DNA of 52,987 nt from Gammaproteobacteria bacterium UBA6968 (GCA_002450255.1 DJYW01000048.1:467-53453); one strand, 5' to 3'. Counted from the first letter of the stretch, positions 25,461 through 34,961 are shown. Translations and numbers: made by a program. The notes: a model not told the origin generated them from the sequence alone.

Positions 25461-26189
25461 TCAATCAATACGCCGGTAAATCAGGGCATTGGCACGCTTG
25501 CCACAAATCTCTACTGCACTTGATTGACGCAGGCAATAAGCCATTTTTTGCGCGAGAGAACGGGAAGCTTGAAGAGCTTCCGCTAAATCAGCCGTGGTGA
25601 ACTCCGCTGGCAGCGGTGCTCGCAGGAATGCAAAAAGATCTGCAGCGGCGTTAATACGTTGGGTCGCTACCACTTCGACCAAATGTTTCGCCACAATACG
25701 CCATGCGCCGCGACCACGGCCTTTGCGAGGATCCCAAACCCGCGTTTCTTCCTGAGTGGTCAACACCACCTCAACGGCGAAATTTTCGTGATTTAGGAGG
25801 TCGCCCAAATAAACCAATTGTTCGACGATATGCAACAAAGAGCCGCGTTTCGGCGAATATCGAGGTTTTAAATTAGCATTAGGCTGAAGTTCCGTGGGTT
25901 GCTTGCGCATTAAAGTGCGTTTGGCAATTGGGTGAACCAACACCACGCGGGTGTCATCAAGCAGCGTGCGCAGCTTGCGTTGCAGGCCGCTGAAACTGCC
26001 GGTTTGAATTTCATAAATGACGCCATCCCGCACCACATCTGCAATAAAAGACCCGATGGATTGCTCGGTCAAGCCATTAACTCCTCGGTAGCGCTCCTTA
26101 AGAACGCCGTGCAAAGGCCCCTCATTTAAGGTGCCTATGATCTTTTCAGACAGCAGTTCGTAGCCCGGCTTAGGCCCCGCATCAGACAT
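25461..26189 (-). CDS. Uncharacterised protein, PD-(D/E)XK-like N-domain plus winged-helix C-domain
   Basis: 242 residues, family not recognised by name. The N-terminal half shows Asp51 (SFIADVVRDG) and Glu60-Ile-Gln62 (VIYEIQTG), spaced on predicted beta strands like the D...ExK (here ExQ) core of PD-(D/E)XK nucleases. TRVVLVHPIA forms the next strand. The C-terminal third (FTTADLAEALQASRSLAQKMAYCL) looks like a winged helix. It is very basic in the middle. Catalysis is not shown; the Lys-to-Gln change occurs in some active members. Start ATG at 26189 rather than GTG at 26192. Neighbours are metabolic, so the context gives no defence or repair clue. Confidence 0.6.
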   Translation of the reverse strand: MSDAGPKPGYELLSEKIIGTLNEGPLHGVLKERYRGVNGLTEQSIGSFIADVVRDGVIYEIQTGSFSGLQRKLRTLLDDTRVVLVHPIAKRTLMRKQPTELQPNANLKPRYSPKRGSLLHIVEQLVYLGDLLNHENFAVEVVLTTQEETRVWDPRKGRGRGAWRIVAKHLVEVVATQRINAAADLFAFLRAPLPAEFTTADLAEALQASRSLAQKMAYCLRQSSAVEICGKRANALIYRRID

Positions 26190-26421
26190 CACGGTTTGGA
26201 GACTGAAACCGTGACTGCGACATTGGGCTGAAGGACAGACATAGCATGGCTTGCAGTGTGCTGCATCGTTTCGGCAAATTCAAAGCGACCGGACCAAGAT
26301 GCTATTTGCGTGTCGCCAGACTAAACTTAGACGCTATGCAGTAGGGGAAACAAAACTTAGCACGAGCAGCTAATCGTCGCCGACGTTGCACAAAGTGGCA
26401 CGACATTTAAGGGGAGTAGCA

Positions 26422-27972
26422 ATGAGTTGGGAAGATGAAATCAAAGAATTGAAATCGCGGGAAGCATTGGCCTTTGAGATGGGTGGCGCTGACAAGGTCG
26501 CACGACAGCACGAATTCAACAAACTCACCATTCGCGAGCGCATTGCGTCTATCAGCGATGCCGAAAGTTTCCACGAAATTGGCACCCTCGCAGGGGTCGG
26601 CCAATATGATGCAGAAGGCAATCTAAAAGGATTTACGCCCTCTAACTTTGTGTTCGGCACAGCGGATATTAACGGGCGTCCTGTCGTGCTGTCAGGCGAC
26701 GATTTCACTGTGCGCGGTGGCTCTGCCGACGCGTCAATTGCGGGCAAACGGATGCGCGCCGAAGGCCTGGCAATTGAGCTGCGTTTACCCCACATCCGAC
26801 TAGTAGACGGCATGGGCGGCGGCGGTTCAGTAAAAACCATTGAAATGGCCGGCCGAACCTATATTCCCGAAGTGCGCGGCTGGGAAACTATTGTGCAGCA
26901 TCTAGCGGTTGCACCCTCCGTGTCCTTGGCATTGGGTTCCGTCGCTGGTATCGGCGCGGCTCGCGTTGCCACCGCACACTACTCCGTTATCGTTCGCGAC
27001 AGCGCGCAAATGATGATCGCTGGACCAGCTCTGGTTGACTGGGCCTCGCTGGGTGATGTCAGCAAAGAGGAGTTGGGCTCGTACAAGATTCACACACGTA
27101 ACGGTTCCATCGACGACGAGGCCGGTAGCGAAGAAGAAGCTTTCGCCATGGCAAAACAATTCCTATCTTACTTACCAAGCAGCACCGATGAATTGCCGCC
27201 GCTGGCCGACTGCGACGACGATCCCAACCGCCGTGACGAATCGCTAATCGACTTGATCCCTAAAGATCCGCGCAAGGTCTACAAAATGCACGATCTGTTG
27301 GAGCGCGTGGTCGACGCTGGATCATTTTTCGAAATCGGCCGCAAATGGGGGCGATCCATTATTACCGGATTAGCCCGGTTCAACGGCATTCCAGTAGCCA
27401 TTTTTGCCGAAAATCCGCGCGTTTACGGCGGCGCCTGGACCGCCGACGCTTCCCGCAAACTGGTGCGTCTCGTAGATCTGGCGGCGAATTTCCACTTACC
27501 ACTGATTCACCTGGAAGACTGCCCCGGCTTTTTAATCGGCAAGCAGTCTGAGGAAGAAGGCACGATTCGCGCCGGTTCGACCGCTTTGGCGGCATTGGGC
27601 CAAGCGCCGGTTCCGTTCTGCTGCATCGTGATCCGCAAAGCCTTTGGGGTAGCCGGCGCGGCCAATCATAAACCGGGCAGCCACCATTTCCGCGCGGCAT
27701 GGCCCTCTGGTGACTGGGGTTCCCTACCAATCGAGGGCGGCATTGAGGTCGCTTATAAAGCTGAACTGGCAGAAGCCGACGACTACGACGCGCATCTGAC
27801 GAAAATCAAGGAACGTTTAAACAAGCTACGTTCGCCCTACCGCTCCGCAGAGTTTTTCGAGATCGAAGAAATTATCGATCCACGCGACACAAGACAATAC
27901 TTATGCCAGTGGGCACAACTTGCGAGAAAAGCGTCGCGCGCAGACCCGGCTCGGTTCTGGTATCGGCCCTAG
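26422..27972 (+). CDS. Acyl-CoA carboxylase carboxyltransferase (beta) subunit
   Basis: 516 residues. It transfers carboxyl from carboxybiotin to an acyl-CoA such as propionyl-, methylcrotonyl- or acetyl-CoA. Crotonase-fold signatures include GGGSVKTIEM, the ENPRVYGGAWTADASRKLVRLVDLA region and HLEDCPGFLIGKQSE (start of the C-half). GGGGAG at 26411-26416 fixes the ATG at 26422; the frame open from 26386 adds unrelated residues. No biotin carboxylase/biotin carrier subunit is encoded within the window, although these are usually adjacent. Substrate therefore undetermined. Confidence 0.93.
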   Translation: MSWEDEIKELKSREALAFEMGGADKVARQHEFNKLTIRERIASISDAESFHEIGTLAGVGQYDAEGNLKGFTPSNFVFGTADINGRPVVLSGDDFTVRGGSADASIAGKRMRAEGLAIELRLPHIRLVDGMGGGGSVKTIEMAGRTYIPEVRGWETIVQHLAVAPSVSLALGSVAGIGAARVATAHYSVIVRDSAQMMIAGPALVDWASLGDVSKEELGSYKIHTRNGSIDDEAGSEEEAFAMAKQFLSYLPSSTDELPPLADCDDDPNRRDESLIDLIPKDPRKVYKMHDLLERVVDAGSFFEIGRKWGRSIITGLARFNGIPVAIFAENPRVYGGAWTADASRKLVRLVDLAANFHLPLIHLEDCPGFLIGKQSEEEGTIRAGSTALAALGQAPVPFCCIVIRKAFGVAGAANHKPGSHHFRAAWPSGDWGSLPIEGGIEVAYKAELAEADDYDAHLTKIKERLNKLRSPYRSAEFFEIEEIIDPRDTRQYLCQWAQLARKASRADPARFWYRP

Positions 27973-28142
27973 CCGGTCGACCAGGCGCGGCATGCATAGG
28001 CCGGAGTTTGCGTCGCGAATCGCTTGGCCGCTTGATCGAGTAAAGAACAGTTCGGCGCAATAGCCGCTGCAACTGACCACGTTCATACGCTACTCAAAAT
28101 CAGCTCAGTAAGACCATCAAATAAGACAAATAGGCAAAATCA

Positions 28143-28829
28143 ATGAAAGAGTACCGACAACACAGCTACCAACCGCCAGCAGGCGCAACCGAAATTTTGC
28201 TGGTTCGTCACGGCGAGTCGCGACCCGCTAGTCCGGAAAATCCCTTTCCTTTGGTAGAGGGCCACGGTGATCCGGAACTGCATGAAAACGGACGTCAGCA
28301 GGCCAACCTGGTCGGCGAGCGCCTCCGCGATGAAGCCTTGGCAGCAATTTATGTCACCAACCTGCGCCGCACCGCCGAAACCGCTGCCCCCCTGGCTAAA
28401 TACTTGGGTGTGCAACCCATCATGGAAAAAGACTTACGCGAGGTCTGTTTAGGCGAATGGGAAGGCGGTTTACTGCGGATAAAAGCGGCGGCTCAAGATC
28501 CAATCTTTGTACAGATGCAACAAGAACAGCGTTGGGACGTGATTCCGGGGGCGGAGAGTTGGGAGATGCTAAACGCCCGTATCATGCGCGGGCTGCAACG
28601 CATCCATAGCAGCCATCAAAACGAGAAAGTCGCAGCAGTCGTGCATGGCGGCGTCATTGCGCATATCGTCGCCCACGCAACCGGTGCCAGACCATTCGCT
28701 TTTAATGGCGCTGACAATGGCTCCATTACCCATATCGTAATGCACGAAGAGCGCATTATCGTGCGAGGCTTTAATGACTCCACGCACGTGCGCTCTACCC
28801 TACACGATGGCAGTGGACAACTGACTTAA
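28143..28829 (+). CDS. Histidine phosphatase superfamily protein
   Basis: 228 residues. The phosphate-accepting RHGE motif is at 22-25 (EILLVRHGES), the second catalytic His lies in AAVVHGGVIAHI, and the Glu-containing REVCLGEWEGG lies between. These are the phosphoglycerate-mutase-like elements of broad-specificity phosphatases (CobC/GpmB type). The substrate is unknown. Its last four bases overlap the 3' end of the convergent dehydrogenase gene. Confidence 0.92.
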   Translation: MKEYRQHSYQPPAGATEILLVRHGESRPASPENPFPLVEGHGDPELHENGRQQANLVGERLRDEALAAIYVTNLRRTAETAAPLAKYLGVQPIMEKDLREVCLGEWEGGLLRIKAAAQDPIFVQMQQEQRWDVIPGAESWEMLNARIMRGLQRIHSSHQNEKVAAVVHGGVIAHIVAHATGARPFAFNGADNGSITHIVMHEERIIVRGFNDSTHVRSTLHDGSGQLT

Positions 28830-29665
28830 ACCGTTGGTCTGGCAAGCATCTCTATAACCTCGGCCAGTGTGACATCGCTGCGACCTTTCAGGTCGGCCAG
28901 GCTCGCGTAAATCGCGGCGGCGCCATGATGAAAATCAGCGGACAAGCCTAAGGCGGTGCAGGTTGCGGCGATCTCTTCCATTTCGCCTGCGAAACGCCAA
29001 GCAGCCGGCCCAATTCGCGCGGCCGTCCTCTCGCTGCCGCGCTGCAGATCCGGTTGCGATAGCGCCCACTCGGCTTGCAGTGCATCATGTACCCCGGCTT
29101 GCTCCGCCATCGCATTCACCAACATCAACAGGGCGCTAGATCCCTTCGTCTGTGCCGCATAAGCCATTTTCAGCGCAGACGCGGCGGTCAGTCCACCTTC
29201 ACTCAAAGCGATGGCTTGTATAGCCCCCGCTGAAAACCAACGGGCGACCTCGGCGGCACGGGGACCGGAAAGATACAGCCTAGTTGTGCCAGCCTGCAGG
29301 GCGGGTGGGCCGATAATGCCGCCGTCCACATAATGCTCGCCAAACCATTCTGCAGAAGTCGCTGCAGTGATCGGCGCGACGGCGTTAGCGTCCACGTAGA
29401 TCGTTTTAAACTCGGCCTCTGCCAAAGCGTTAGCAACCATCTGAGCCGTCGCGAGCGCGGCCGCCGGCGGACAAACAGAGATGATGCCGTCCGGTTTAGC
29501 GTTAATCAGATCGGATAAGGTGGCAAAACTCTGAAATTGGACTGCACGAGCCTGGGTTACGGCACTGCGGCCTTCGGGCAACCAACTGACAATGTGACCG
29601 GCATCCACCAGCGACTGCCCTACTGTCGAGCCCATTGCTCCAGGATGAAGTAATGCTAAATGCAT
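28826..29665 (-). CDS. NAD(P)-binding dehydrogenase with DUF1932 C-terminal domain
   Basis: 279 residues, 6-phosphogluconate/beta-hydroxyacid dehydrogenase-like. The N-terminal Rossmann loop is HPGAMGSTVG (GxMGxxxG, about 7-16), and the DGGIIGPPALQ loop and the all-alpha C-domain with LKMAYAAQTKGSSALLM fit the DUF1932 family. The substrate is unknown. Two bases separate its start from the stop of the upstream amidohydrolase, so both are co-transcribed and may serve one pathway. Confidence 0.9.
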   Translation of the reverse strand: MHLALLHPGAMGSTVGQSLVDAGHIVSWLPEGRSAVTQARAVQFQSFATLSDLINAKPDGIISVCPPAAALATAQMVANALAEAEFKTIYVDANAVAPITAATSAEWFGEHYVDGGIIGPPALQAGTTRLYLSGPRAAEVARWFSAGAIQAIALSEGGLTAASALKMAYAAQTKGSSALLMLVNAMAEQAGVHDALQAEWALSQPDLQRGSERTAARIGPAAWRFAGEMEEIAATCTALGLSADFHHGAAAIYASLADLKGRSDVTLAEVIEMLARPTV

Positions 29666-29667
29666 GG

Positions 29668-31143
29668 CTATTTCCTGTAGTCCAGTGGCGGCAGACGATC
29701 GCCAAGCAAGGCCGCATACCGAAAATCCGCGCCGCGAGCCAATTGAAGCTCACGCTTGGCAGCCGCAACCAGCTGCGGTTGATGAATCAAGTCCATCGCC
29801 GTTTTTGCTAATACCTGCGTGGCACGGTGCATACCTTTGTGGCCGATGGACATCCCTCCCGCTGCCACGGCCTGCCAACTGTGCGCCGACGTGCCCGGCA
29901 CCCAAGTCGCCGTGGTGAACCCAACGGTCGGCACTAGCCAACTGACATCGCCCACATCCGTCGATCCCATGCCTTGACGAAAGCGATATTTCGCTACGGT
30001 GTTTTCAGCACCGTCGGAGCCACCGCCACCCGGCAGAGACCGACGTATTTTATTCGCAAAACGAGTTTCCTCCGGGCCGTATTCGATGCCACCCAAAACC
30101 GTCAGGTTTGCGTACACCAACTCAGACAAGGTGTAATTCGGCAGCAGGGGATAATTACCATGCATAACTTCAATATCTACCCTGGTGCCTGTCCCCATGG
30201 CCGCGGCCCGCGCCGCGGTGGCTACTCGTTCAAACAATTTACCTACTTGATCTACTTTGGGATGACGCACGTAGTAATAGACCTGAGCCTTTTCGGGCAC
30301 GATATTGGGCGCATCGCCCCCGTCGGTTATCACATAGTGAATACGACTATTCTGCGGAATATGCTCGCGCATCATATTTACCATAAAGTTCATAGCTTCA
30401 ACGCCGTCTAAGGCGGAGCGCCCTATGTGTGGCGCGGACGCGGCATGAGCCGCATAACCGTGAAACGTGAAGAGACCCGACTTATTCGAAGTGGAACTCG
30501 ATGGTGACGCAGAATTGGTGTCGCTCGGGTGCCAGTGCAACACCACATCTACATCCTCAAAAACACCAGCCCGCGCCAGATAGACCTTACCGGAGCCTCC
30601 CTCCTCCGCAGGAGAGCCAACCACTTTTATCCGCGCCTTGGTGCCAGTCTGTTGTAGCCACTTCGACAACGCAACACTCGCACTCACAGAAGCGGCGCCA
30701 AATAGGTGGTGCCCGCATGCGTGCCCGGCACCACCGGGTTGGATCACCGAACGTTCCGGAAGCGCTGCCTGACTCAGACCCGGCAGCGCATCGAACTCCG
30801 CCAGAATGGCAATGGTAGGTCCATGACTGCCGTAGACCGCGGTGAAAGCAGTAGGTATACCGCCCACCCCCACTTCGATTTGAAAACCTGCCTCGCGCAA
30901 ATAATCGATTAAAGCCGCGCTACTTTGCTCTTCCTGGTAACCCACTTCCGCCCAATTCCAAATTTGATCGGCTAGTGTTACCGCGCGTGCGCGGCCATCA
31001 TCAACATACGCCATAAGCGCTTTGTCATTCCGCGAAACGTCGCCATCAGCCTCGGCGGCGGTTACTAACGTTGCGGCCGGCCAAAGCACCAAGCAGAGTC
31101 CCGCTAGGCGACGAAATGCTCTCGGTAATTTTAGGATATGCAT
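29668..31143 (-). CDS. Exported M20-family amidohydrolase (AbgB-like)
   Basis: 491 residues with a signal peptide (LAGLCLVLWPAATLVTA). The zinc-binding HACGHH is at 141-146, the catalytic/metal Glu pair Glu180-Glu181 lies in SPAEEGGSGK, and further His ligands in LHWHPSD (203, 205). M20D relatives cleave amide bonds of N-acyl amino acids or p-aminobenzoyl-glutamate. Here the enzyme would act in the periplasm. First gene of a two-gene operon with the DUF1932 dehydrogenase. Confidence 0.92.
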   Translation of the reverse strand: MHILKLPRAFRRLAGLCLVLWPAATLVTAAEADGDVSRNDKALMAYVDDGRARAVTLADQIWNWAEVGYQEEQSSAALIDYLREAGFQIEVGVGGIPTAFTAVYGSHGPTIAILAEFDALPGLSQAALPERSVIQPGGAGHACGHHLFGAASVSASVALSKWLQQTGTKARIKVVGSPAEEGGSGKVYLARAGVFEDVDVVLHWHPSDTNSASPSSSTSNKSGLFTFHGYAAHAASAPHIGRSALDGVEAMNFMVNMMREHIPQNSRIHYVITDGGDAPNIVPEKAQVYYYVRHPKVDQVGKLFERVATAARAAAMGTGTRVDIEVMHGNYPLLPNYTLSELVYANLTVLGGIEYGPEETRFANKIRRSLPGGGGSDGAENTVAKYRFRQGMGSTDVGDVSWLVPTVGFTTATWVPGTSAHSWQAVAAGGMSIGHKGMHRATQVLAKTAMDLIHQPQLVAAAKRELQLARGADFRYAALLGDRLPPLDYRK

Positions 31144-31769
31144 AAGTTCACCGTTGTCTCGCGATAGTCATCCTAGTGGCAATCCGGCATAAGCCAATCA
31201 CTTTCGGAAAATTAACCTCACATCCATCACTTCACATACATCAATAAAGTAACATTTTGCGGCTGCTAATTATTGCTATAGACATTAGTCCTACGCAATC
31301 GGAATACCTGGGGGATCCAACCTAGCTATGAGTTTGAACAAAAAAAAGACCTGTACTGGAGATTGGAAAAGAAACGGATATGGATTCTGCTGGATTTTCT
31401 TTTTTTCCTGGAAAGCCAAATCGAGCTAATCATAACAGTAAGGTACCAATGGCTACTGTGAGAGAAGCCCCATATTCGTTGAGCGCAGCAATCCTGCTTA
31501 TTGATGCAAGCAGAAGTTGAGATGATGATGGCCCTTTTTACTATAACCTCGCAGCGTTCGAGGACAAGAACGCGGGGCTTGGGTTGAAGTAGCGAGCTTG
31601 AAATTTTTTATTAGGGTTGGCTTGTTTCGAAAGCGTATAAAACCTTCTTACCACGAAAAAGCAGCAAACAACGCTAGTATATTTTCAGAGAAAAGAAAAA
31701 CCGCTAATCTTAAATCAAATCAGCGGTTTCTCATTTGGACGTGCGTGACTTTAACTTAAACCCGCACCG
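31144..31769. other. AT-rich intergenic region, left flank of the pseudoprotease
   Basis: 626 bp of clearly lower GC than the neighbouring genes. One short frame at 31380-31520 (+, 46 codons, beginning MDSAGFSFFPGKPNR) is open but lacks a ribosome binding site and any known match; I do not call it a gene. The right end carries the terminator of the pseudoprotease. The composition break suggests an inserted segment. Confidence 0.5.
31691..31729 (-). terminator. Intrinsic terminator of the pseudoprotease gene
   Basis: On the minus strand AAACCGCT (31729-31722) pairs with AGCGGTTT (31705-31698) around a 16-base AT-rich loop, followed by a T-rich run reading TTTTTCTTTTC into lower coordinates. 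It begins about 40 bp past the stop codon. Confidence 0.8.
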
Positions 31770-33110
31770 TTATTCTGGTATATCAGTTCCCAGATACTTC
31801 CAAAAGTAGTTGTCTTTCTTATTGATTGGAAAATACCAATAACGCTTATCCCCACCCAGCCTTGCAAGGCGGAAATATTCTACGTCTCCGTTATACGGAT
31901 TGGAGTATATAAAGGTTTCTCCTAATTTACCTTTACGATCGTTTTCTCCCCATCTGTGGAGACGTTCAAAATTAAATTTTGGTAGCTCAGTACCTAGATA
32001 CTCCCAGAAAAAATTATCGGACCTATTGATCGGGAAATACCAATAACGCAGATCCCGACCTAGCTTCGCAAGGCGGAAATATTCTACGTCTCCGTTATAC
32101 GGATTACTGTATACATAAATATCGCCAACTTGACCTCGACGGCCCCAATTCCAGTTTTTTGCACCGGCAGCTTGTTGACCGATAAGTTTGGCATCCTCTA
32201 CGGAATGCTCCTGCACGGTTTTTACAATCCATGGCCAATAGGTTTTAGCTCGAGTATGAACTTGCGTGCCAGCAATGTTCCCAAGGAAGTAGATTTCCCC
32301 AGAGTGCTTATAGGCAATAGTGCCGCCCTCGTCGCCCTCTGCTACAGGGCTAATAATGTCATCGTCAGTATCACTGTTCAGTATCTCTGCTGTCAGCAGG
32401 AAAAGATCATTTACCTCTGCGTCTGTCAGTGATAATTCGTTATATAGCAAGTCATAAAGGGAAGCGGTAAATAACTGTTCGTCATCAGCACCGCAGTCGT
32501 CACATAGGCGATTTGGCGCTTCTTTGCGATACTCCATAATGCTTTTATGGTGAAACGGTCTGGCTCCCTCATTTTGTTCAGTATCATAGATATATTGATC
32601 TTGGAAAGTTGCTTCGGTATCGAAGTTGTGGTCGGACACGCCGTACATCACAAAATTAGCATTTTCTTCCAAAAACTTTTTTTCTTGAACGTAGCTAGGG
32701 ATTTTGATTGGTTTTACTTCAGACGAGCTATAAGGTTTGTCTAAGATTACAACAGAAATATCATGTACTACTTTATTGTCATGGCCAGGGTAATCGTAGA
32801 ATGAACCTTCAACCTTTTCTCCGGTCTTTCGATTATAAAATTCTGTTCTATTACTATCGTCGTAATCGTCTTGAATGACGGCACCGTCTTCTTCAGAGAA
32901 ATATTCTCCTCCTATATAATCTTGCTCGAGACAGCTCGCTGCGGTAATGACAACTCTTGGCGAAATGAGTGTGCCGCTACACTCGATGTTACCTACGGCA
33001 AAGCCCGGCACATCATCTCCAGAAAGATTGTTTTTCACAGTCGTATATAAAGCAAAGCTTGATTTCGATACAAGCAACAGCAATATGCTAATGGTAACTT
33101 TGAATTTCAT
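31770..33110 (-). CDS. Secreted trypsin-like pseudoprotease with two C-terminal tandem repeats
   Basis: 446 residues from ATG 33110 (an ATG at 33122 adds four). A signal peptide (ISILLLLVSKSSFA) precedes an S1-fold domain with the landmarks CSGTLISPRVVITAASC, HDISVVILD and AEGDEGGTI. The catalytic His is Ser (TAASC instead of TAAHC) and the catalytic Ser is Glu (GDEGG instead of GDSGG); the Asp is kept. It is therefore predicted to be inactive. Two 68-residue repeats follow, rich in Tyr/Trp (YSNPYNGDVEYFRLA, RYWYFPIN), probably binding modules for sugar or surface structures. The gene is AT-rich, unlike its neighbours, and stands alone, suggesting horizontal acquisition. Function unknown. Confidence 0.85.
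   Translation of the reverse strand: MKFKVTISILLLLVSKSSFALYTTVKNNLSGDDVPGFAVGNIECSGTLISPRVVITAASCLEQDYIGGEYFSEEDGAVIQDDYDDSNRTEFYNRKTGEKVEGSFYDYPGHDNKVVHDISVVILDKPYSSSEVKPIKIPSYVQEKKFLEENANFVMYGVSDHNFDTEATFQDQYIYDTEQNEGARPFHHKSIMEYRKEAPNRLCDDCGADDEQLFTASLYDLLYNELSLTDAEVNDLFLLTAEILNSDTDDDIISPVAEGDEGGTIAYKHSGEIYFLGNIAGTQVHTRAKTYWPWIVKTVQEHSVEDAKLIGQQAAGAKNWNWGRRGQVGDIYVYSNPYNGDVEYFRLAKLGRDLRYWYFPINRSDNFFWEYLGTELPKFNFERLHRWGENDRKGKLGETFIYSNPYNGDVEYFRLARLGGDKRYWYFPINKKDNYFWKYLGTDIPE
31864..32105 (-). repeat. Near-identical DNA repeat within the pseudoprotease C-terminus
   Basis: A 38-bp segment is identical at 31864-31901 and 32068-32105, 204 bp (68 codons) apart, inside two longer diverged copies. 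Perfect DNA identity including third positions, in otherwise diverged repeats, points to recent duplication or gene conversion. Confidence 0.9.
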
Positions 33111-33460
33111 AATAAGCGTCATTCCTTCATCTATTTTTTGATCAATATATCTTCTGACTATTATTATTTTTCTTATAACCTTCGTTCCCCACCGCCGCAG
33201 TAACGTTGCCTACCCGGTCGATTTTATCTGACCAAATAACGAAAGAATTGCAAAACGAGGAGGTTAGAACGTTTACCTCACGCGTTCATGAGGTCCGCGA
33301 CGACATTTAATGTCTACGTCTTGGGACGTGTGAAGTTCGAATTGATGGAACCGTCAGAAAATCAGCTAGACGGTAAAGGGTGGGAGCGAAAATAGAATGT
33401 TTCCGAATGTGGTCGCTATGCCGCCGCAACGCTTAGATAATCTGTGGTACAGCGCCATGG
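33111..33460. other. Intergenic region upstream of the pseudoprotease
   Basis: 350 bp carrying the pseudoprotease promoter region (AT-rich at 33111-33180, several possible -10 hexamers on the minus strand) and small inverted repeats: ACATT-T-AATGT at 33303-33313, and ACGTC/GACGT just after it. GC content rises back to the local level across this stretch. Confidence 0.45.
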
Positions 33461-34636
33461 TCAGCCCGTACAGACTGCCGCCAAGCTACTGATGGCTACG
33501 CCTCGCTGGCCTCGACGCACCACGTTTCGATCGTGGCCAGGGGTTAAATAAACAAACGACAAACCACTAGCTGGGTCTGCCCAGGCTAGTTGACCGCCTG
33601 CGCCATTATGACCAAATGCGGCAGCAGAATTGGTTTTTCCAAAGCCTCTAAAATTGCGACTTTTATCACCGCTGTTTACAAGACCTAAAGTCCTATTAGC
33701 CGGCTTTTTGAAAGATGGGTCGATAAGCTCGCCAGAGCGAATACGCAGCGCATCCGCGAGCACCTCATCTGACCAGATCCGTTTGTCGCCCAACCCACCG
33801 TGCAACAAGCCCTGATAAAACAAAGCTAAATCGCCGGCGCCGCCAAACCCGCCACCACCAGGCACGCCGACGGCACGAACTTCCGGCCGATTAAAAGCGA
33901 GAATCGTTTCATCCGTAACCTCAGTGACCGGCGGTACAGGCAAACCCATCTCACGAAACTCTGCTGGCGTCATTGCTGTCCCGACATTGACGCAGGGTAA
34001 GGTGCGTGCGTTCGCCTCAGCCGGAAGACCGACAATGAGATTGGACAGCCCGAGAGGCGCGAGGACACGCCCCTGAATGAAATTGGTAAATGTTTGCCCT
34101 GTGCGTCGTTCAATCAGCTCCGCGATCACCCACATTGAGGAGGAGGGATGGTATTCAAACCGACTACCGGGCACCCAGTTTAGACGCCACTGGGTAAATC
34201 GTCCGTAACGTCTGGACTTATCTATCCAATCTAACGGCGCAAACGGTGCGGAAGGAAAACCAGCGGTATGGCTAAACAGCTGGCCTACCATGACCTGATC
34301 TTTCTCATTACTGGCAAACTCCGGCACGATATCCGCCACCAATTCATCTTCGGCCAGCAAGCCTTCCGCAAACAACAGCCAGGCAGCGGACGCGGTAATG
34401 GCTTTGGTTGCCGAAAAAATGCAGATCAGTGAGTTGTCGTCGGCTTCTCCAAACGACGCTTGGATAACGAGCTTGCCGTCTTTCGCTAATGCTACTTGAG
34501 CGGACGGTAGCAAACCGTCATCGACTTCTTTACGCGCGCGGTCTAGCAAAGCCGCTACACGTTCCGGAGCCAGTCTTGCCTCGCGGAGCTGCCTATCGTG
34601 CTGTTCAATAATGGCGCCAGTTGTTTGCGGTTCCAT
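33461..34636 (-). CDS. Serine hydrolase, class C beta-lactamase/EstB family
   Basis: 391 residues, no signal peptide, so cytoplasmic. The SxxK nucleophile motif is SATK at 75-78, the Tyr motif is YHPS (FEYHPSSSMW), and the third motif is HNGAGG near the C-terminus. This pattern is typical of EstB-type esterases and lipid-active beta-lactamase-fold enzymes rather than true beta-lactamases. The ATG at 34636 has GGGGAGGA upstream. A second, exported member is encoded at 43166; the two are only distantly similar. Confidence 0.9.
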   Translation of the reverse strand: MEPQTTGAIIEQHDRQLREARLAPERVAALLDRARKEVDDGLLPSAQVALAKDGKLVIQASFGEADDNSLICIFSATKAITASAAWLLFAEGLLAEDELVADIVPEFASNEKDQVMVGQLFSHTAGFPSAPFAPLDWIDKSRRYGRFTQWRLNWVPGSRFEYHPSSSMWVIAELIERRTGQTFTNFIQGRVLAPLGLSNLIVGLPAEANARTLPCVNVGTAMTPAEFREMGLPVPPVTEVTDETILAFNRPEVRAVGVPGGGGFGGAGDLALFYQGLLHGGLGDKRIWSDEVLADALRIRSGELIDPSFKKPANRTLGLVNSGDKSRNFRGFGKTNSAAAFGHNGAGGQLAWADPASGLSFVYLTPGHDRNVVRRGQRGVAISSLAAVCTG

Positions 34637-34961
34637 CTCCGTCCTCCCCTAATCAACACTATTGTGCTATCGGCGTACCTTTACGAAAAGTCCGCCGAGG
34701 CGCTTATAAAAACAGAGCGATTTCCACTCACTCCCTTCGCTCAAACCGTATAAGCGAACTACAAAATCCTGGCGCAAGCGTGTTAGTAACCTAGCCAAGA
34801 TGATCAATACCAATCGACTCGTCGGTATCGCCAAACCGACCATTTCCGGTCGAAAAATAAGTTTATCTTTTAGGCGCTGTGAAAGCTCGCCTCTAAATGC
34901 CATTTGCCGGGGCGTAGTCGCCACCTTAAGATAGCGGGCCACGTTGCTTAGAGGGTTTCTG
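34637..34961. other. Divergent intergenic region, no gene seen
   Basis: 325 bp between the serine hydrolase (leftward) and the cysteine-synthase-type gene (rightward). Open frames here are antisense extensions without family similarity. A GAGGG ribosome binding site at 34951-34955 serves the gene at 34962. No operator-like symmetry noticed. Confidence 0.5.
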
